From NCBI GenBank assembly GCA_030849075.1, contig JASAOO010003324.1, forward strand, positions 1 to 41,406: a DNA stretch of 41,406 nt, written 5' to 3'. How positions within the stretch are numbered: position 1 is the first letter of the stretch; every line of letters starts with the position of its first letter. Below the pieces are notes generated by a model. The model worked only from the letters and a program-made list of their open reading frames with translations. It was not told where the DNA came from and did not search any database. The translations under genes were made by a program, and so were the position numbers. Below, piece by piece: positions 1-9,751 of this stretch. The stretch comes from Zelonia costaricensis (taxonomy: Eukaryota; Euglenozoa; Kinetoplastea; Trypanosomatida; Trypanosomatidae).

Positions 1-840
1 AGCGGGCGAGGCAGGAGTAGCAGCGTCAACGATGAGCTTCTGTTCTGTTTGGTAAAGCAGTGATGAAGGCAAGAAAACAAAGAGGGAGGGGACGGGGGGC
101 GAACCTGCGCTTGTGTAAGCCTGTGACACGTGGCGCGTAGCCACGCGGAGTTCGAATGCTGGAAAGGTGGCGAGGCAAGTGGAGTTCACCGATAGGACTC
201 CACAATCTGTTTGTGTGTGTGTGAGATGGATTTTTTTTTCCTCTTGCGTTTGAGCGATAAGTCTGCGAGCAACGCGGTATGGGGTTGTCTTTAACTGGAA
301 CAAAGTACAGCGGCCCCCGACACGGAAGAGCTACGATGAAGTCGCTTATCTTGAGGCGGGGGGGGGTGAGCGGGGCTACTCGACGACATCCGCGGCGAGG
401 TGAGGCGCGGCGCGAGCGGGGAGGCAGCGGGGGTGGGCGAGGAGCGGCGTACGGGGGGGGGGGGAAGAGCAGAAAGTGGAGGTGCAATCGGCACAGATAC
501 GAACATGCCTAGGAGAGCGCGGCGCGCTCTGAGACTTTCTTCCCGCATCCATGGTGCAAGTCCACGTGCATGATGTAAACCGTGATGTCTTTCCCGCTGC
601 TCTGGCGTTGACGCCCCCGTCGAAGCAAACTGGTCGAGTTGCTCCCAGGCGCTCCTCCGTGACCGCCTCCGCCTGCTTCCCCGCCACGCGCGTGGTGGCG
701 CGCAGTGCGCCGCCAGGTGCGCCTCGCCGCCGCCTAGCGCGGCCGCCAGGCCCGTGGCGGCGCCTCCCCGGCGGGCGACCGCGGCGCGCGGCTGCCCGAC
801 TTCGCCGCCGGCTGCCTGCGCCTCCCGCCACGGCTGGCCG

Positions 841-880
841 TGTTTGCCGGCGGCGGGGCGCGTTTGCCGGCGGCGGGGCG
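841..880. repeat. Tandem 20-bp GC-rich direct repeat
   Basis: Two adjacent 20-bp units at 841-860 and 861-880 are identical except for the first base. The core is tttgccggcggcggggcg. It lies inside the GC-rich candidate retroposon and may reflect replication slippage. Confidence 0.9.
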
Positions 881-1106
881 TGCGTGCCTGCGCCGCGGGG
901 TCTGCGGTGGCGGAGGACGCGCTGCTGGGCGTGGCGCAGTCGCGCAATCGACGACGCAACGCCTGGACAGCCGGAGGGGCGTGGGATCCATCATCCCAGC
1001 GCCGCCCCCGGGGTGCGCCCAGCAGCGGGTGGTGGTGGTGGTGGTGTGTGGCCTTGCGTTGCCTGTGGTGGCGCGCCGGCTGTTGTGCGGCGTGTCAGCT
1101 GCGCTG

Positions 1107-1132
1107 CCGGGTCGCAGGGGTGCGACACCCGG
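1107..1132. other. Hairpin in GC-rich 3' flank
   Basis: Two arms, roughly ccgggtcgca and tgcgacacccgg, are complementary around a gggg loop, with a small bulge in the second arm. It would form a stable stem in RNA of either strand. It is inside the candidate retroposon, whose family often carries structured 5' regions. A role is not shown. Confidence 0.6.
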
Positions 1133-2529
1133 TGGGGTTGCTGTGGCGTGCCTTGGGTGTTGCCTGGCGGGGCGTGGTTAGGGAGGCGGAAGGGATGGGG
1201 CGGCGGTGTTGGCGGAGGAGACCGAAGGGTGCATTGGAAAGAGGGGGAGGACGGTGCGGAGGTGGGTAGCCGCCCGACGCTGAGCATAGGTGCTGGGTCG
1301 CGTGGATGTCCCGTTGGGGTGTGCGGGAGGTGGCTCTCGTCGTGCAGCGCACGCGTACGAATAGGGGGCTTTCGTGTTTGAGGGCATGAGGAGGAGACCG
1401 ACGAGAAAAGACCTTTTTTAGTGGGGGGAGAGGGGGGGGGGGTGCGGCTGCTGTCCACGAAGCATCCGCGGCGCTCGTGACGGCGAGCCGACGTTGGTGG
1501 ACCGGGGTGCAGGGTGTGGGTGGGACACAAAGGAAAACAAAAAAAAAACCGAGGGCCTAGAGGGAGACGACTAGTGGGATGAGAGGTGGCTCGAAAGCGC
1601 CGGTCCCCGCGCTCTTCTCACTTCCACACATGACGCGCCGTGCACACACCATGAGGCAACCCTTTCTCTCTCTTGATCACCGCACGGGCGCCCACCCTGT
1701 TTGCCCCTTCACAGCCTCCCGCTCGCACCGGTCGTGACGTTCACGGCCCTTTTCCAGGATGGGCCATCCCGGCGTTGACGGGAGGGGGGAGGAGGAAGAG
1801 GGCGGAGCGGTGGGGAGTCCGCAAGAGCGACAAGTGGGGGGCTCACGTGGAAGTAAGTGTGGGGCACAAGAAAAGAAAACAGGAAGAAGGAACTGAGTCG
1901 TTCGCGTCTCGTGTGTCGCGCGCCGGGCAAGAAGGGGGGGGGCCCAGAGCTGCTCCCGCTTGTTCTGCATCCCCTCTTCGACGTGGCCCTCTTCTGCGTC
2001 GCATTCTCGCTGTTCCACCTCCTCACTGCGGCGGTTTGCAGGCGTATTAGTGGACTCGCTGCGGAGGAGTGGGGAGACTTCCAGCGGAGTGGTGCGATGG
2101 CGAGAGTGGGGGACGGCGGCGATTGAAGTCGGTCGATGTCTCCACCGCGGAGCAGGTGCGCACTACGCCGGGAGGCGCGCAAGGAGGGGGGGGGGTGAGA
2201 AACACAAGCGGCACCCAGCCTGCGTACAGCGCATCGGCACATATATACGTGTTCACAGAGACACGCACACACGCAGGTCTGTTAAACTAAAAAAAAACCA
2301 ACAGCTACGGAGAGCTAATTAAGTACGGGATTGCGCTGATGAGGCAGCAATAACAACACCGAAGGGCTGTGCACAAGGCGACTTGCCTCAGCGGACAAGA
2401 TGGGCAGGAGAGGGCAGAGGCATGCCCGTTGTCGTGACATAGGGGCCACCGTTTAGGGGACGGGTGTCACTCGTGTGGGTGGTGCGGTGCAAGCCACACC
2501 TAGTCTCCTGTAGAGTCCCTTCCTAGACG

Positions 2530-2560
2530 AACACACATACACACACACACACACACACAC
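2530..2560. repeat. CA microsatellite
   Basis: A nearly perfect (CA)n run with one T interruption, just outside the 3' end of the hydrolase gene. On the sense (minus) strand it would be (TG)n in the 3' UTR. Confidence 0.95.
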
Positions 2561-2714
2561 GCGACTACGCGCAGAGGGCAAACAACAACAACAAAAAAAG
2601 CGAGACTCCCCCGTTTGGCCACACGAGGAGCTTTGTGCGGAGGTGTGGAAAGAGGGGAAGCCCAGAGTTCAAGAGATCGGAGTGAGTATACACATGCCAC
2701 TGGCGTCCAGTCAG

Positions 2715-3773
2715 CTATGCTGCCGCCGCACTTGCCTTCTTTGCGTTGCTCATGTTGAGCAGGATCTCGTCTGCGATAGGCCGCATCAGCTCGACCGGGA
2801 AGTCGTGCCCGAGCTCCGGGAAGATGACCAGCTTTGCGTTAGGGATCAGCTCAGCCAGGCGGTAGCCGTTGGCCACCGGAATGAGCGGGTCCTTGGCGCC
2901 GTGCATCACCACTGTCGGGCAGGCCACGTTGCGCAGCTTGGCGGCGCGGCTCGGCGCTCGCATGACGGCCGCTGCCTGCCGCGGCATGCCCTCGTCATCC
3001 ATAACGCCGTTGCGCTCGTACGAGTACAGGATGTACCGCTTCACGGCGTCCATGTTGGCGTTGTAGGCGCCCTGGCTTAGGTAGTTGATGAACCACACCA
3101 TGTGCGCCGCGCGGTCCTCGGGGCTGTTGCTGCGCGGTCCCTTGAGAAAGCGCGCGTACTGCAGCAGGCTCGGCCGCACCTTGTCGGAGCCGCCAACGTC
3201 GGAGAAGAGGATGCTGAGGCTGAGGACGCGGTCGGGGTGGTCGATGGCCATGAGCTGGACCAGCATGCCGCCCATGCTCATGCCAAAGACGTGAGCCTGA
3301 CGGATGCCCAGCGCCGTCAAGAGCCCCATCGCGTCATCCTTCATGTCGTCCAGGGTGTAGGGCAGCCGCTCGCCCACCGACATCCACGCCGGCAAACCAA
3401 GTCGGAACAGCGCGGGTGCGGCGAATTCGGTAAAGCGGGTGGACAGCCCCATGTCGCGGTTGTCGTAGCGAATCACGTAGTAGCCCTGGTCGACGAAGAA
3501 CTGCACAAACATCAGCGAGTACCCGAGGAGGGAGGTGCCGAGTCCCTGCACAAGCAGCAGGCACGGGTGTTCTGGGTTCCCGAAGGTGTTGTAGCAGATC
3601 GTAACGCGCTTGCCGGTGCTGCGGCACACCCTCACATCCGCAAACTTGTCCTCAAAGTCGCCCAGCATGGCGCGCGCCTCGGTGGACAGCGTGGGCGAGG
3701 CGGGCTTCGTGGCGTCAGGGTGCGGCTCCGGCCCATTCGCCGTCCCCGACGAGGTCGGCAGCATGGTGTCCAT
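2715..3773 (-). CDS. Alpha/beta hydrolase, RdmC/esterase-like
   Basis: The 352-residue product is a serine hydrolase of the alpha/beta fold; the substrate is unknown. An oxyanion-type strand-turn (QGLGT, residues 76-80) is followed by IRYDNRDMGLS at 101-111, a nucleophile elbow GMSMGG with Ser166, an acid HGAKDP with Asp295, and a catalytic His323 in GHDFP. Order and spacing match the family, and the region around IRYDNRD and the elbow most resembles the bacterial aclacinomycin-methylesterase (RdmC)-like group. The first 30 residues are Pro/Ser/Thr-rich and poorly structured. No signal peptide or C-terminal SKL-type peroxisome signal is seen. The start is the first ATG; a second ATG lies three codons in. 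It is a complete, intact gene, the last (most 3') of the cluster here. Hydrolase class is well supported, a specific enzyme name is not. Confidence 0.95.
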   Translation of the reverse strand: MDTMLPTSSGTANGPEPHPDATKPASPTLSTEARAMLGDFEDKFADVRVCRSTGKRVTICYNTFGNPEHPCLLLVQGLGTSLLGYSLMFVQFFVDQGYYVIRYDNRDMGLSTRFTEFAAPALFRLGLPAWMSVGERLPYTLDDMKDDAMGLLTALGIRQAHVFGMSMGGMLVQLMAIDHPDRVLSLSILFSDVGGSDKVRPSLLQYARFLKGPRSNSPEDRAAHMVWFINYLSQGAYNANMDAVKRYILYSYERNGVMDDEGMPRQAAAVMRAPSRAAKLRNVACPTVVMHGAKDPLIPVANGYRLAELIPNAKLVIFPELGHDFPVELMRPIADEILLNMSNAKKASAAAA

Positions 3774-3841
3774 GGCGACGGAAGAGGGTGGAAGGGAAAG
3801 AGAGAAGAAAACAGCAGGAAGAACGAACGAGCGCCGGTTGC

Positions 3842-3886
3842 CTTGTGTGGAGGAGCGTACAGTAACGAACGAGAAAAAGCAGAAGA
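3842..3886 (-). promoter_or_regulatory. Putative spliced-leader acceptor, hydrolase gene
   Basis: On the minus strand a pyrimidine-rich stretch (ctgctttttctcgttcg and onward) ends at an AG (plus 3842-3843), about 69 bases before the ATG. Another pyrimidine tract sits between the AG and the ATG, so the true site could differ. Confidence 0.35.
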
Positions 3887-4479
3887 CCTGAGGTGAGAGA
3901 GGGTGCTTGTGGACAGCAGTGGCGAAGCTGCTGATCTCTATGGGGGCTGTAGGGTGGAAACACGCAACGTGAGGCCTTGGGCGGGGGGGGGGGCAGAGCT
4001 GTATGTGCGTCTCTGTTAGAGATATGATGGCGGTGCTCGTGCGCTGTGCGTGACGGACGCGTGGATGTCAAGCCGTTTGCACGAGGGTGGGAAGCGATGC
4101 AAGGAGGGAGGGAGGGATGCGGGTGGTGTAGTGTATAGGGGAGGAGCGTGGGAAACTGAAGACGGAGTGCACCCACTCGAGATGCAACTTGGGCATCGAG
4201 CCCTACGGGACTACTGGCAGGTCGAGGCTAAATTGACGAGAGAGAGAGAGGGAACGTGTCGTGCGTGCACTGCGCCCATCTCTTCTCTCGAAAACAGCGA
4301 GCCGTACTCCCAAAGCACGACCTCGACTTGCCCAACGCCCGGCGGGGTGGGGTGGAGGCCAAGTACAGCAGCCGCGCAGTGATGTACGACGTGGACCACT
4401 GAGCGGGTCGCCCGGCAAGACGTAGGACGAACGGAGAAAAAAAAAGCCGTTAGCAAGGGGTACAACGAGAAGCAAAGCG

Positions 4480-5212
4480 TGTCCGATCTCACTCCCACGC
4501 CACCTCGAGCATCCTCTTCGGTAACAGGAAAGAAGAGAAAAAAAAGGAAGCGAGCGAAACAAACGAGGGAAAGGCAGTGTGTCCTTCCCCTTCGACGCGG
4601 GTTCACTGAAGCGATCACTTTCCAGACACACTTTCACCTGGCGGTTAACCAAGAAGAGAGGGAGGAGAGGGTGGGAACGACATATCGCGGTGGCAGGTGG
4701 GGTGGTGGTGGTGGTGGTGGCCAAGCGAGGCAACGAGGCACCGAGGAACGCGGAGGGAGAACCAAAACAGACAAACTGCAATGAACAAAAAGCAAAGCAA
4801 AAACGCTTGACGTCGCAATCGGAGACTCACACACCCACACACACANTGTCCGATCTTACTCCCACGCCACCTCGAGCATCCTCTTCGGTAACAGGAAAGA
4901 AGAGAAAAAAAAAGAAGCGAGCGAAACAAACGAGGGAAAGGCAGTGTGTCCCTCCCCTTCGACGCGGGTTCACTGGAGCGATCACTTTCCAGACACACTT
5001 TCACCTGGCGGTTAACCAAGAAGAGGGGGAGGAGAGGGTGGGAACGACATATCGCGGTGGCAGGTGGGGTGGTGGTGGTGGTGGTGGCCAAGCGAGGCAA
5101 CGAGGCACCGAGGAACGCGGAGGGAGAACCAAAACAGACAAACTGCAATGAACAAAAAGCAAAGCAAAAACGCTTGACGTCGCAATCGGAGACTCACACA
5201 CCCACACACACA
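4480..5212. repeat. 366-bp direct duplication around an N
   Basis: Copy 1 is 4480-4845, copy 2 is 4847-5212, and the only base between them is the ambiguous N at 4846. I count five differences, all transitions, and no indel, including equal (GGT)n and poly-A lengths. Copy 1 stops inside a CA run that continues longer in copy 2. This is what two unmerged overlapping contig ends (perhaps two alleles) would give. A true recent tandem duplication is the alternative. Confidence 0.95.
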
Positions 5213-5495
5213 CACACGTTCACAGCCGTTCCGTCTACATCGAGGGGCAGAGCGGGAGTGCATTCTTGTCAACTAATCTGCCCAACACACATAAAAAGAA
5301 GAACACACACCCACCCACCCACACACACACAGAAAGACACGCGCGGATTTGCACGCCGCATCAAGGAAAGAAACAGAGGCGGGACGCTACGGGAGATAAA
5401 ACCGAGGACTTGAAAAAGAGAGCTGAAAGAAGAAGTGAGTAAAACAGCAACAGCAAAGAGAGTTTTGTGGAGAACATCTGAGGGGGTTTCCCTCG

Positions 5496-6488
5496 TCACG
5501 GGAGCTGCTGCACCTCGCGCAGCGGCAGCGGCGGCGGCATGTGCGCGACTGTTGGAATCGACGACATCGACATGCCGCTGCTATGCGAGCCGAGCTTGGC
5601 CTCGAAGCTGACCCGGGCCTGCTCGAGATCTTGATACGTGCCGGTGTTCTGCAGGTGCGGACCGGTTGCGTTCACGTAGCCGCGCTTGTACACGAGCTGC
5701 ACGGCAATCAGGACAAGCGCTCCGACGGAGGCGACGGCAGCAACAACGACACCTGCGATCCACGTCCACTCCTTCCTCGTGTTCTCCATGCTCCAGTCAT
5801 CGATGCAGAGGATGCCGGGGATGATGCCGGCGTTGGCGCCGTCGATGAGCTCCTCCAAAGTGTCCACTGACGTCGTCACAGAGAGGTAGCTTCGGTAGAA
5901 GGAGATATTGATCGAGTTGTAGTAGGTGATGTTGACGGTGGTGGTGTTTGTGGTGTTATCGAGGCTGCACGTCGGTCCCCACAGCCCGTAGCTCGGCGTC
6001 ACGAGGGTGTCTTCAATTTGGTGTGTCACCAGCGCAGGACTGCCGTGCGTCGCGCACCACAGCCCAATGGCATACGCCGAGTCATTAATAAGCTGAGACG
6101 AGTACACGAGCGTCAGCAGCTGAGTGGCGTTGGGTGCCGGCGCGCGCGTGGTCGTCGTCGTGACAGCACCTGGGCGCCACGTCGTCGAGGTGCTCACCGC
6201 GGCGCTCAACGCGGGCTCGTCCTCGGGAAGGATCACCTCGGCGTCCATCTCCGACGAGGACGCCGAGTGCGCCAGGCCGGCGGCCGGCAGCAAGGCGTGC
6301 AGCTTTGGTGGTGGTCCCGGCGTGCGCAGCGCCGTGGCGAACGGTGTCGGCTCGGTGGCTGCCCGCCCGCCTACCTCGACGCTGCACAGGAGCAGCGCGA
6401 CGATGCCGATTGCGACGAAACGGAGGGCGCAGTCTGGCAACGCCGCCGACGTGGTTCGCCGGGGGAGACGTGCAGCGCGCGGTATCAT
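5496..6488 (-). CDS. Single-pass membrane glycoprotein, hypothetical
   Basis: The 330-residue product is not recognised as a known family. A hydrophobic stretch at about 22-37 (FVAIGIVALLLCSV) after an Arg-rich N terminus looks like a signal peptide or anchor. Residues 40-240 are predicted to face the lumen or cell exterior: a Pro/Thr-rich linker with a TTTTT run near 110, then a domain with Cys145, Cys174 and Cys228 and at least six N-glycosylation sequons (near 120, 135, 178, 181, 186, 194). A strong transmembrane helix spans about 243-267, followed by basic YKRGY and a cytoplasmic tail of about 60 residues ending in a Pro-rich stretch. This is type I topology. The chosen ATG is the first that puts the hydrophobic segment near the N terminus; the longer open frame upstream reads through CA repeats as CVCVCV. 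An AG lies only 6 bases before the ATG. The function is unknown. Confidence 0.88.
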   Translation of the reverse strand: MIPRAARLPRRTTSAALPDCALRFVAIGIVALLLCSVEVGGRAATEPTPFATALRTPGPPPKLHALLPAAGLAHSASSSEMDAEVILPEDEPALSAAVSTSTTWRPGAVTTTTTRAPAPNATQLLTLVYSSQLINDSAYAIGLWCATHGSPALVTHQIEDTLVTPSYGLWGPTCSLDNTTNTTTVNITYYNSINISFYRSYLSVTTSVDTLEELIDGANAGIIPGILCIDDWSMENTRKEWTWIAGVVVAAVASVGALVLIAVQLVYKRGYVNATGPHLQNTGTYQDLEQARVSFEAKLGSHSSGMSMSSIPTVAHMPPPLPLREVQQLP

Positions 6489-7948
6489 GGCTTCTAAAGC
6501 GCGCCCGCGGGGACGCACCGACCAGCGCGTGACGATGGAAGGAGGGGAAAGCAAAACAGCACGGGTCGCCTGTGCGGGGCGGAGAACGGCGAGAAGAGGA
6601 CCTGACACACTTCTCTTCGTCACGAGCTGTTGATGCAAAGGAAGGGGGGGGGGAGGGTGCACAACAACAACAGCGCACAAGAACAGCACTGCTAAACCGC
6701 TGGGGCACACACACACACAAAAGGACAAGCGCACGCGCACAGGAAAACAGAGACGAGCACAAAGACGGCGTGAGGACGTGGCAGAGGGGGAGGGAAAGGA
6801 GGAGGAGGAGGAAGGGGAGGGGCAGCAGGGAAAGTGAGGGCAGTGGAAAAACAAAAACAACAACGAACACGGCTCACCAACAAGAACTAACAAAAAAGGC
6901 GCCGGCTTCAAACACACACACACACACAGATAAAACACAAAAGGAAGGACAGTAGAGCACGCCGTCGGGTCAAGAAGCCCCCTAGAAAAAAAAAAAAAAA
7001 AGGATTAGAGGAAACAAATACACAAGAAAGAGACCTGCGCGAGGTGTGGCGCAGCGAGAGGAAAAAAAAGCGCAGGTGCACGAGACCGAGAGTGAGGGGC
7101 TCGTGGCGGTGGCGGTGGTGGTGGTGGGAGTGGGAGTCGCTGGGAGGGCAGAGGGGACGAGAAGAAGGACCACAGGCCTACTGCAGCGGCGAGAACGGGA
7201 GGGGGAGGGTGGTGGCGCAGGTCCGAGACGGAAAGCGCTGGTGCACCTGCGTTCTTCCGCGGGCTTGGATATACGGGAGCCGCTCACGGAAGGGGTGGGG
7301 AGACACAAAAGAGTTGTGTGTGTTAAAGAGGAGGAAGAGGTTAGCGGTCGAGGGGGGGGGGGCGGCAATGGACGGGCGCGCAGAGGGTCGCGTTGGACTA
7401 CAACAGCTTCACGAATGGCGAATGGAACTGCGGAGGGGAGGCGTGAAGCGGAAAATTATGGGTAGGGCAAGTGCCGTACACGAGGGGTTGAGGGGGGGGG
7501 GGAGAGGAAGCCAAAAAACCGATGTGAGCGGGTCCTCCAGTAAGGAAAAAAAAGTGAGGCTGGTGTGCGTGATGGGTGAAGAGCGCGGGAGTGTGTGTAC
7601 GTGTGTGTTTATGGGCGAGGAGGAGAAAGTGAACATGCAGGTGAGTGGGGGAGGAGAGGAGGCAGAGATGGACGCCGAGGGAGTGCCAGCAAGGCACAGC
7701 CCGAACGTACCGTCTCTCTTTTCTTTTTTGTTTGTTTGTGTCCGCAACACGCAACGCACGTCGCCCACTGCTGCAAGCGCGTGCACGTGAGAGGAAGCTG
7801 TGAAAGCGAAGGCGCAGCAGTCTTCTTTCTAACCGTGTGAGAAATCGCAGCAGGGGTGCCACTTGAGGGCCCACGTCAACGTGCGTCGTGAAGCACACGC
7901 TTTAGCAAGCAAGCCGGCAAGCGGTTCGGGTGACGGGCTGAACATGCA
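6489..7948. other. Intergenic region, low complexity
   Basis: No gene is seen. Strongly purine-rich on plus with poly-A (about 6986-7001), CA runs (about 6707-6720, 6913-6930), and G-rich stretches. Open frames in it translate to Ser/Pro/Phe- or Arg/Gly-rich strings typical of such tracts. It should hold the 3' UTR of the 600-residue gene and the 5' UTR of the glycoprotein gene. Confidence 0.7.
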
Positions 7949-9751
7949 CTAGTAGCTGTCAGAGTCCGTGTCTGACGTCGACGTGGTTGTCGAGCGCGTT
8001 GCGCTCGTCAGCGTGGAGTCGGTGTCGTCCGTGCTGGTTGTGGTCAGGGTGCTGCTGTCACTGGAGGTCACGTGGCCGGCTGACGCTGCGACGGCGGCTG
8101 CTTCGGTTGCCGCCGCCCTCGCCGTCCGTTGGGCGCGTGCGCGGAGCGCTGCTGCCTCGCGCTGCCGGAAAAGCGCTTCGGTGCTGCTGACGCTGCTGCG
8201 CGGCACCTCCGCGCTCTCCACGCTCGTGTCCGTGCGCACGCTCGAAGGGGCCGCTGACGTCACCTCAGTGAAGTCGTCCTCGGAGTAACTCTCAGCCGCG
8301 CCGTCGCGCTCGTCCTCCACCCGCCCCGGCCCGCGGCGATGGCTCAAGTTGACGCCGCTGACGGCCCTCACGACGCCGTCGCCCCGCACCGAGGCCGCCG
8401 CGAAGTCGGCTTCACGCCACGGGCCCTTGCGGTACGGCACGGGGTCGTCCTCGTAGGCCTTCACGATCTCCACACGGAGTGGCGGTTCCGACGACCGCCG
8501 CCCTCGCTGCCCCTGCGCCGCCGCCGCTCGCAACGCGTTGACCTGGCGGACGTGCACCGACTCGTGCGCGTCGAGCTCATCGCGCAGCTGCTGCACCTGT
8601 CGCCGCAGCCCGTACAGGTGCAGCGCCATCTCCTTGCGCGCCTCGTCCGAGAGAGCCGAGTCGCCTGCGCGGTTGGCTAGCAGCGCCGGTGGCACTGGAG
8701 GAGCGCCGCTCGCGTTGAGGCGGTGCTGCTCCTGCAGCTGCTGCGGCGGTGACGCTAAGGCTGAGGCCGAGGCCGAGGCCGACGGCGCGCTCGTGGCCAC
8801 ATCCGCGCGCGCGGTTGCAGACGTCGTATGGGTGGCGGCGGCACGTGTGGGCAGCTGGAAGGCACAGAGGAGTTGCTGCCGCGCGTCGTCGAGGGCCACC
8901 GTCTTGAGCACACACTCTCGCAGGCGCCGCTCCAGGTCTGCGGCGACGTTTGCGAAAACCGCCTCGTGCGTGCCGGCCAGCTCCTCGCGCACGCGTCGCA
9001 CCTGCGCCTCGACTGCGACGTCATGGGCCACGTTCACCTGCGCGGCTGTTTCTGTGGTCGAAGGGACTGGCGGTGCCGGCGCCGATGCCGGGCGCAGCCC
9101 TGCGGCAGCATCAGCAGGACCGGCGAGGTCTTCTATGGAAGGGGAGGCCGCTGTCCGGCTCAGCGACGCGAACGACGGGAGGGACTCCTCAGGATGGGAG
9201 GCCAGGCGCCCTGGCCGGCACGTGTCCTCGCCGCGAGTGGGACTGTGCGATGTGTAGGGCATCATGGCAACCGGCTCCACAAAGCCCTCGAACAGCATCG
9301 GGAATGGCGAGGAGAGGGCTTCCGGGTCGGCAGCCTGCTGCGCGGCGGCGGGCGGCGGGAGCGGCTCCGTGGCGTCGGAGGCGGCCCATGTCGTGGCGCG
9401 CGAGCTGCCTCCTCGCGTGACAGACACGTTGACCGCCGGGTCGGCGTACCACAGAACGGCTTCCCTCTTCGTGTCGCCTACCATGTCGGTGAGAAGCGAG
9501 CTGAACCAGTGGTGCCCCTGGTGCGGCGCCGATGGGCATGGCTTTGCCGCAGCAGTCACATGTCCAGGGGTGCGTTGAGCGGCGGAGGAGGAGATGGCAC
9601 GGAGTAGTGGGGCCGCAGGAGGCGCTGGCAGCGATGGTGGCGCGGCCGTGGCTGGGACGGCGGCGGCGCGCTTGTGTGCGGTGCGTCTATCCGCGTACAC
9701 CTCGTCGAGGCTATTCGCGCACGCGAGCCGAAGGTGGAGCGGGACGTCCAT
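7949..9751 (-). CDS. Hypothetical protein, coiled-coil/low complexity
   Basis: The 600-residue protein has no domain I recognise. Residues 25-235 are Ala/Pro/Ser-rich and probably disordered. Helical, Arg/Glu-rich segments with heptad character occur at about 240-297 (VRRVREEL, ADLERRLREC), 366-412 (LRRQVQQLRDELDAHE) and 522-556. The C-terminal 40 residues are almost only Ser, Thr and Asp, ending in TDSDSY, a likely multi-phosphorylation tail. No membrane segment or signal peptide is visible. The start MDVPLHL is the first ATG in frame; the open frame continues upstream for 41 codons but only from a GTG and through pyrimidine-rich DNA. Possibly a structural or cytoskeleton-associated protein, but that is only inference. 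Confidence 0.87.
   Translation of the reverse strand: MDVPLHLRLACANSLDEVYADRRTAHKRAAAVPATAAPPSLPAPPAAPLLRAISSSAAQRTPGHVTAAAKPCPSAPHQGHHWFSSLLTDMVGDTKREAVLWYADPAVNVSVTRGGSSRATTWAASDATEPLPPPAAAQQAADPEALSSPFPMLFEGFVEPVAMMPYTSHSPTRGEDTCRPGRLASHPEESLPSFASLSRTAASPSIEDLAGPADAAAGLRPASAPAPPVPSTTETAAQVNVAHDVAVEAQVRRVREELAGTHEAVFANVAADLERRLRECVLKTVALDDARQQLLCAFQLPTRAAATHTTSATARADVATSAPSASASASALASPPQQLQEQHRLNASGAPPVPPALLANRAGDSALSDEARKEMALHLYGLRRQVQQLRDELDAHESVHVRQVNALRAAAAQGQRGRRSSEPPLRVEIVKAYEDDPVPYRKGPWREADFAAASVRGDGVVRAVSGVNLSHRRGPGRVEDERDGAAESYSEDDFTEVTSAAPSSVRTDTSVESAEVPRSSVSSTEALFRQREAAALRARAQRTARAAATEAAAVAASAGHVTSSDSSTLTTTSTDDTDSTLTSATRSTTTSTSDTDSDSY

Larger units (their letters stand above)
540..1200 (-). 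mobile_element. Candidate degenerate SIDER-type retroposon
   Basis: This segment is much richer in GC and much less repetitive than the surrounding purine/pyrimidine tracts. It sits in the presumed 3' UTR of a gene in sense orientation, where Leishmania SIDER elements are typically found at about 0.5 kb. It contains a 26-nt hairpin at 1107-1132 and reads, on minus, like the C/G-rich 5' half of such elements. It encodes no protein. The assignment rests on composition, place and remembered resemblance, not on alignment. The ends are approximate. It could simply be GC-rich UTR. Confidence 0.33.
1..2714. other. Gene-free left flank (3' side of the hydrolase gene)
   Basis: No convincing coding region. 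The open frames here, such as plus 551-1381 and minus 291-959, are arginine/proline/alanine-rich translations of GC-rich DNA with no recognisable domain. Since transcription runs leftward, this is probably the 3' UTR of the hydrolase gene plus intergenic DNA. It holds a candidate SIDER-like element (about 540-1200), a 20-bp direct repeat (841-880), a hairpin (1107-1132), and a CA microsatellite (about 2530-2560). Confidence 0.6.
3774..5495. other. Intergenic region with an N-joined duplication
   Basis: No gene is seen in this 1.7 kb between the hydrolase start and the stop of the membrane-protein gene. Plus-strand DNA is purine-rich. More than 730 bp of it is a 366-bp sequence present twice around a single N (see the repeat entry). 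CA-rich tracts lie near 5190-5220 and 5300-5340. Expected content is the 3' UTR of the upstream gene and the 5' UTR of the hydrolase. Confidence 0.7.

Noticed and set aside
140..190. Possible tRNA from a gttcgaat box
   Set aside because: The flanking bases do not fit the T-arm consensus and no A box or acceptor stem pairs with it.
551..1381. 276-codon open frame on plus
   Set aside because: Starts with ATG but is Arg/Pro/Gly/Ala-rich, antisense to the cluster, and covers GC-rich and repeat DNA. No domain is visible.
4480..5212. Genuine tandem repeat or mobile-element duplication
   Set aside because: Not excluded, but copies abutting exactly at an N without target-site features fit an assembly join better.
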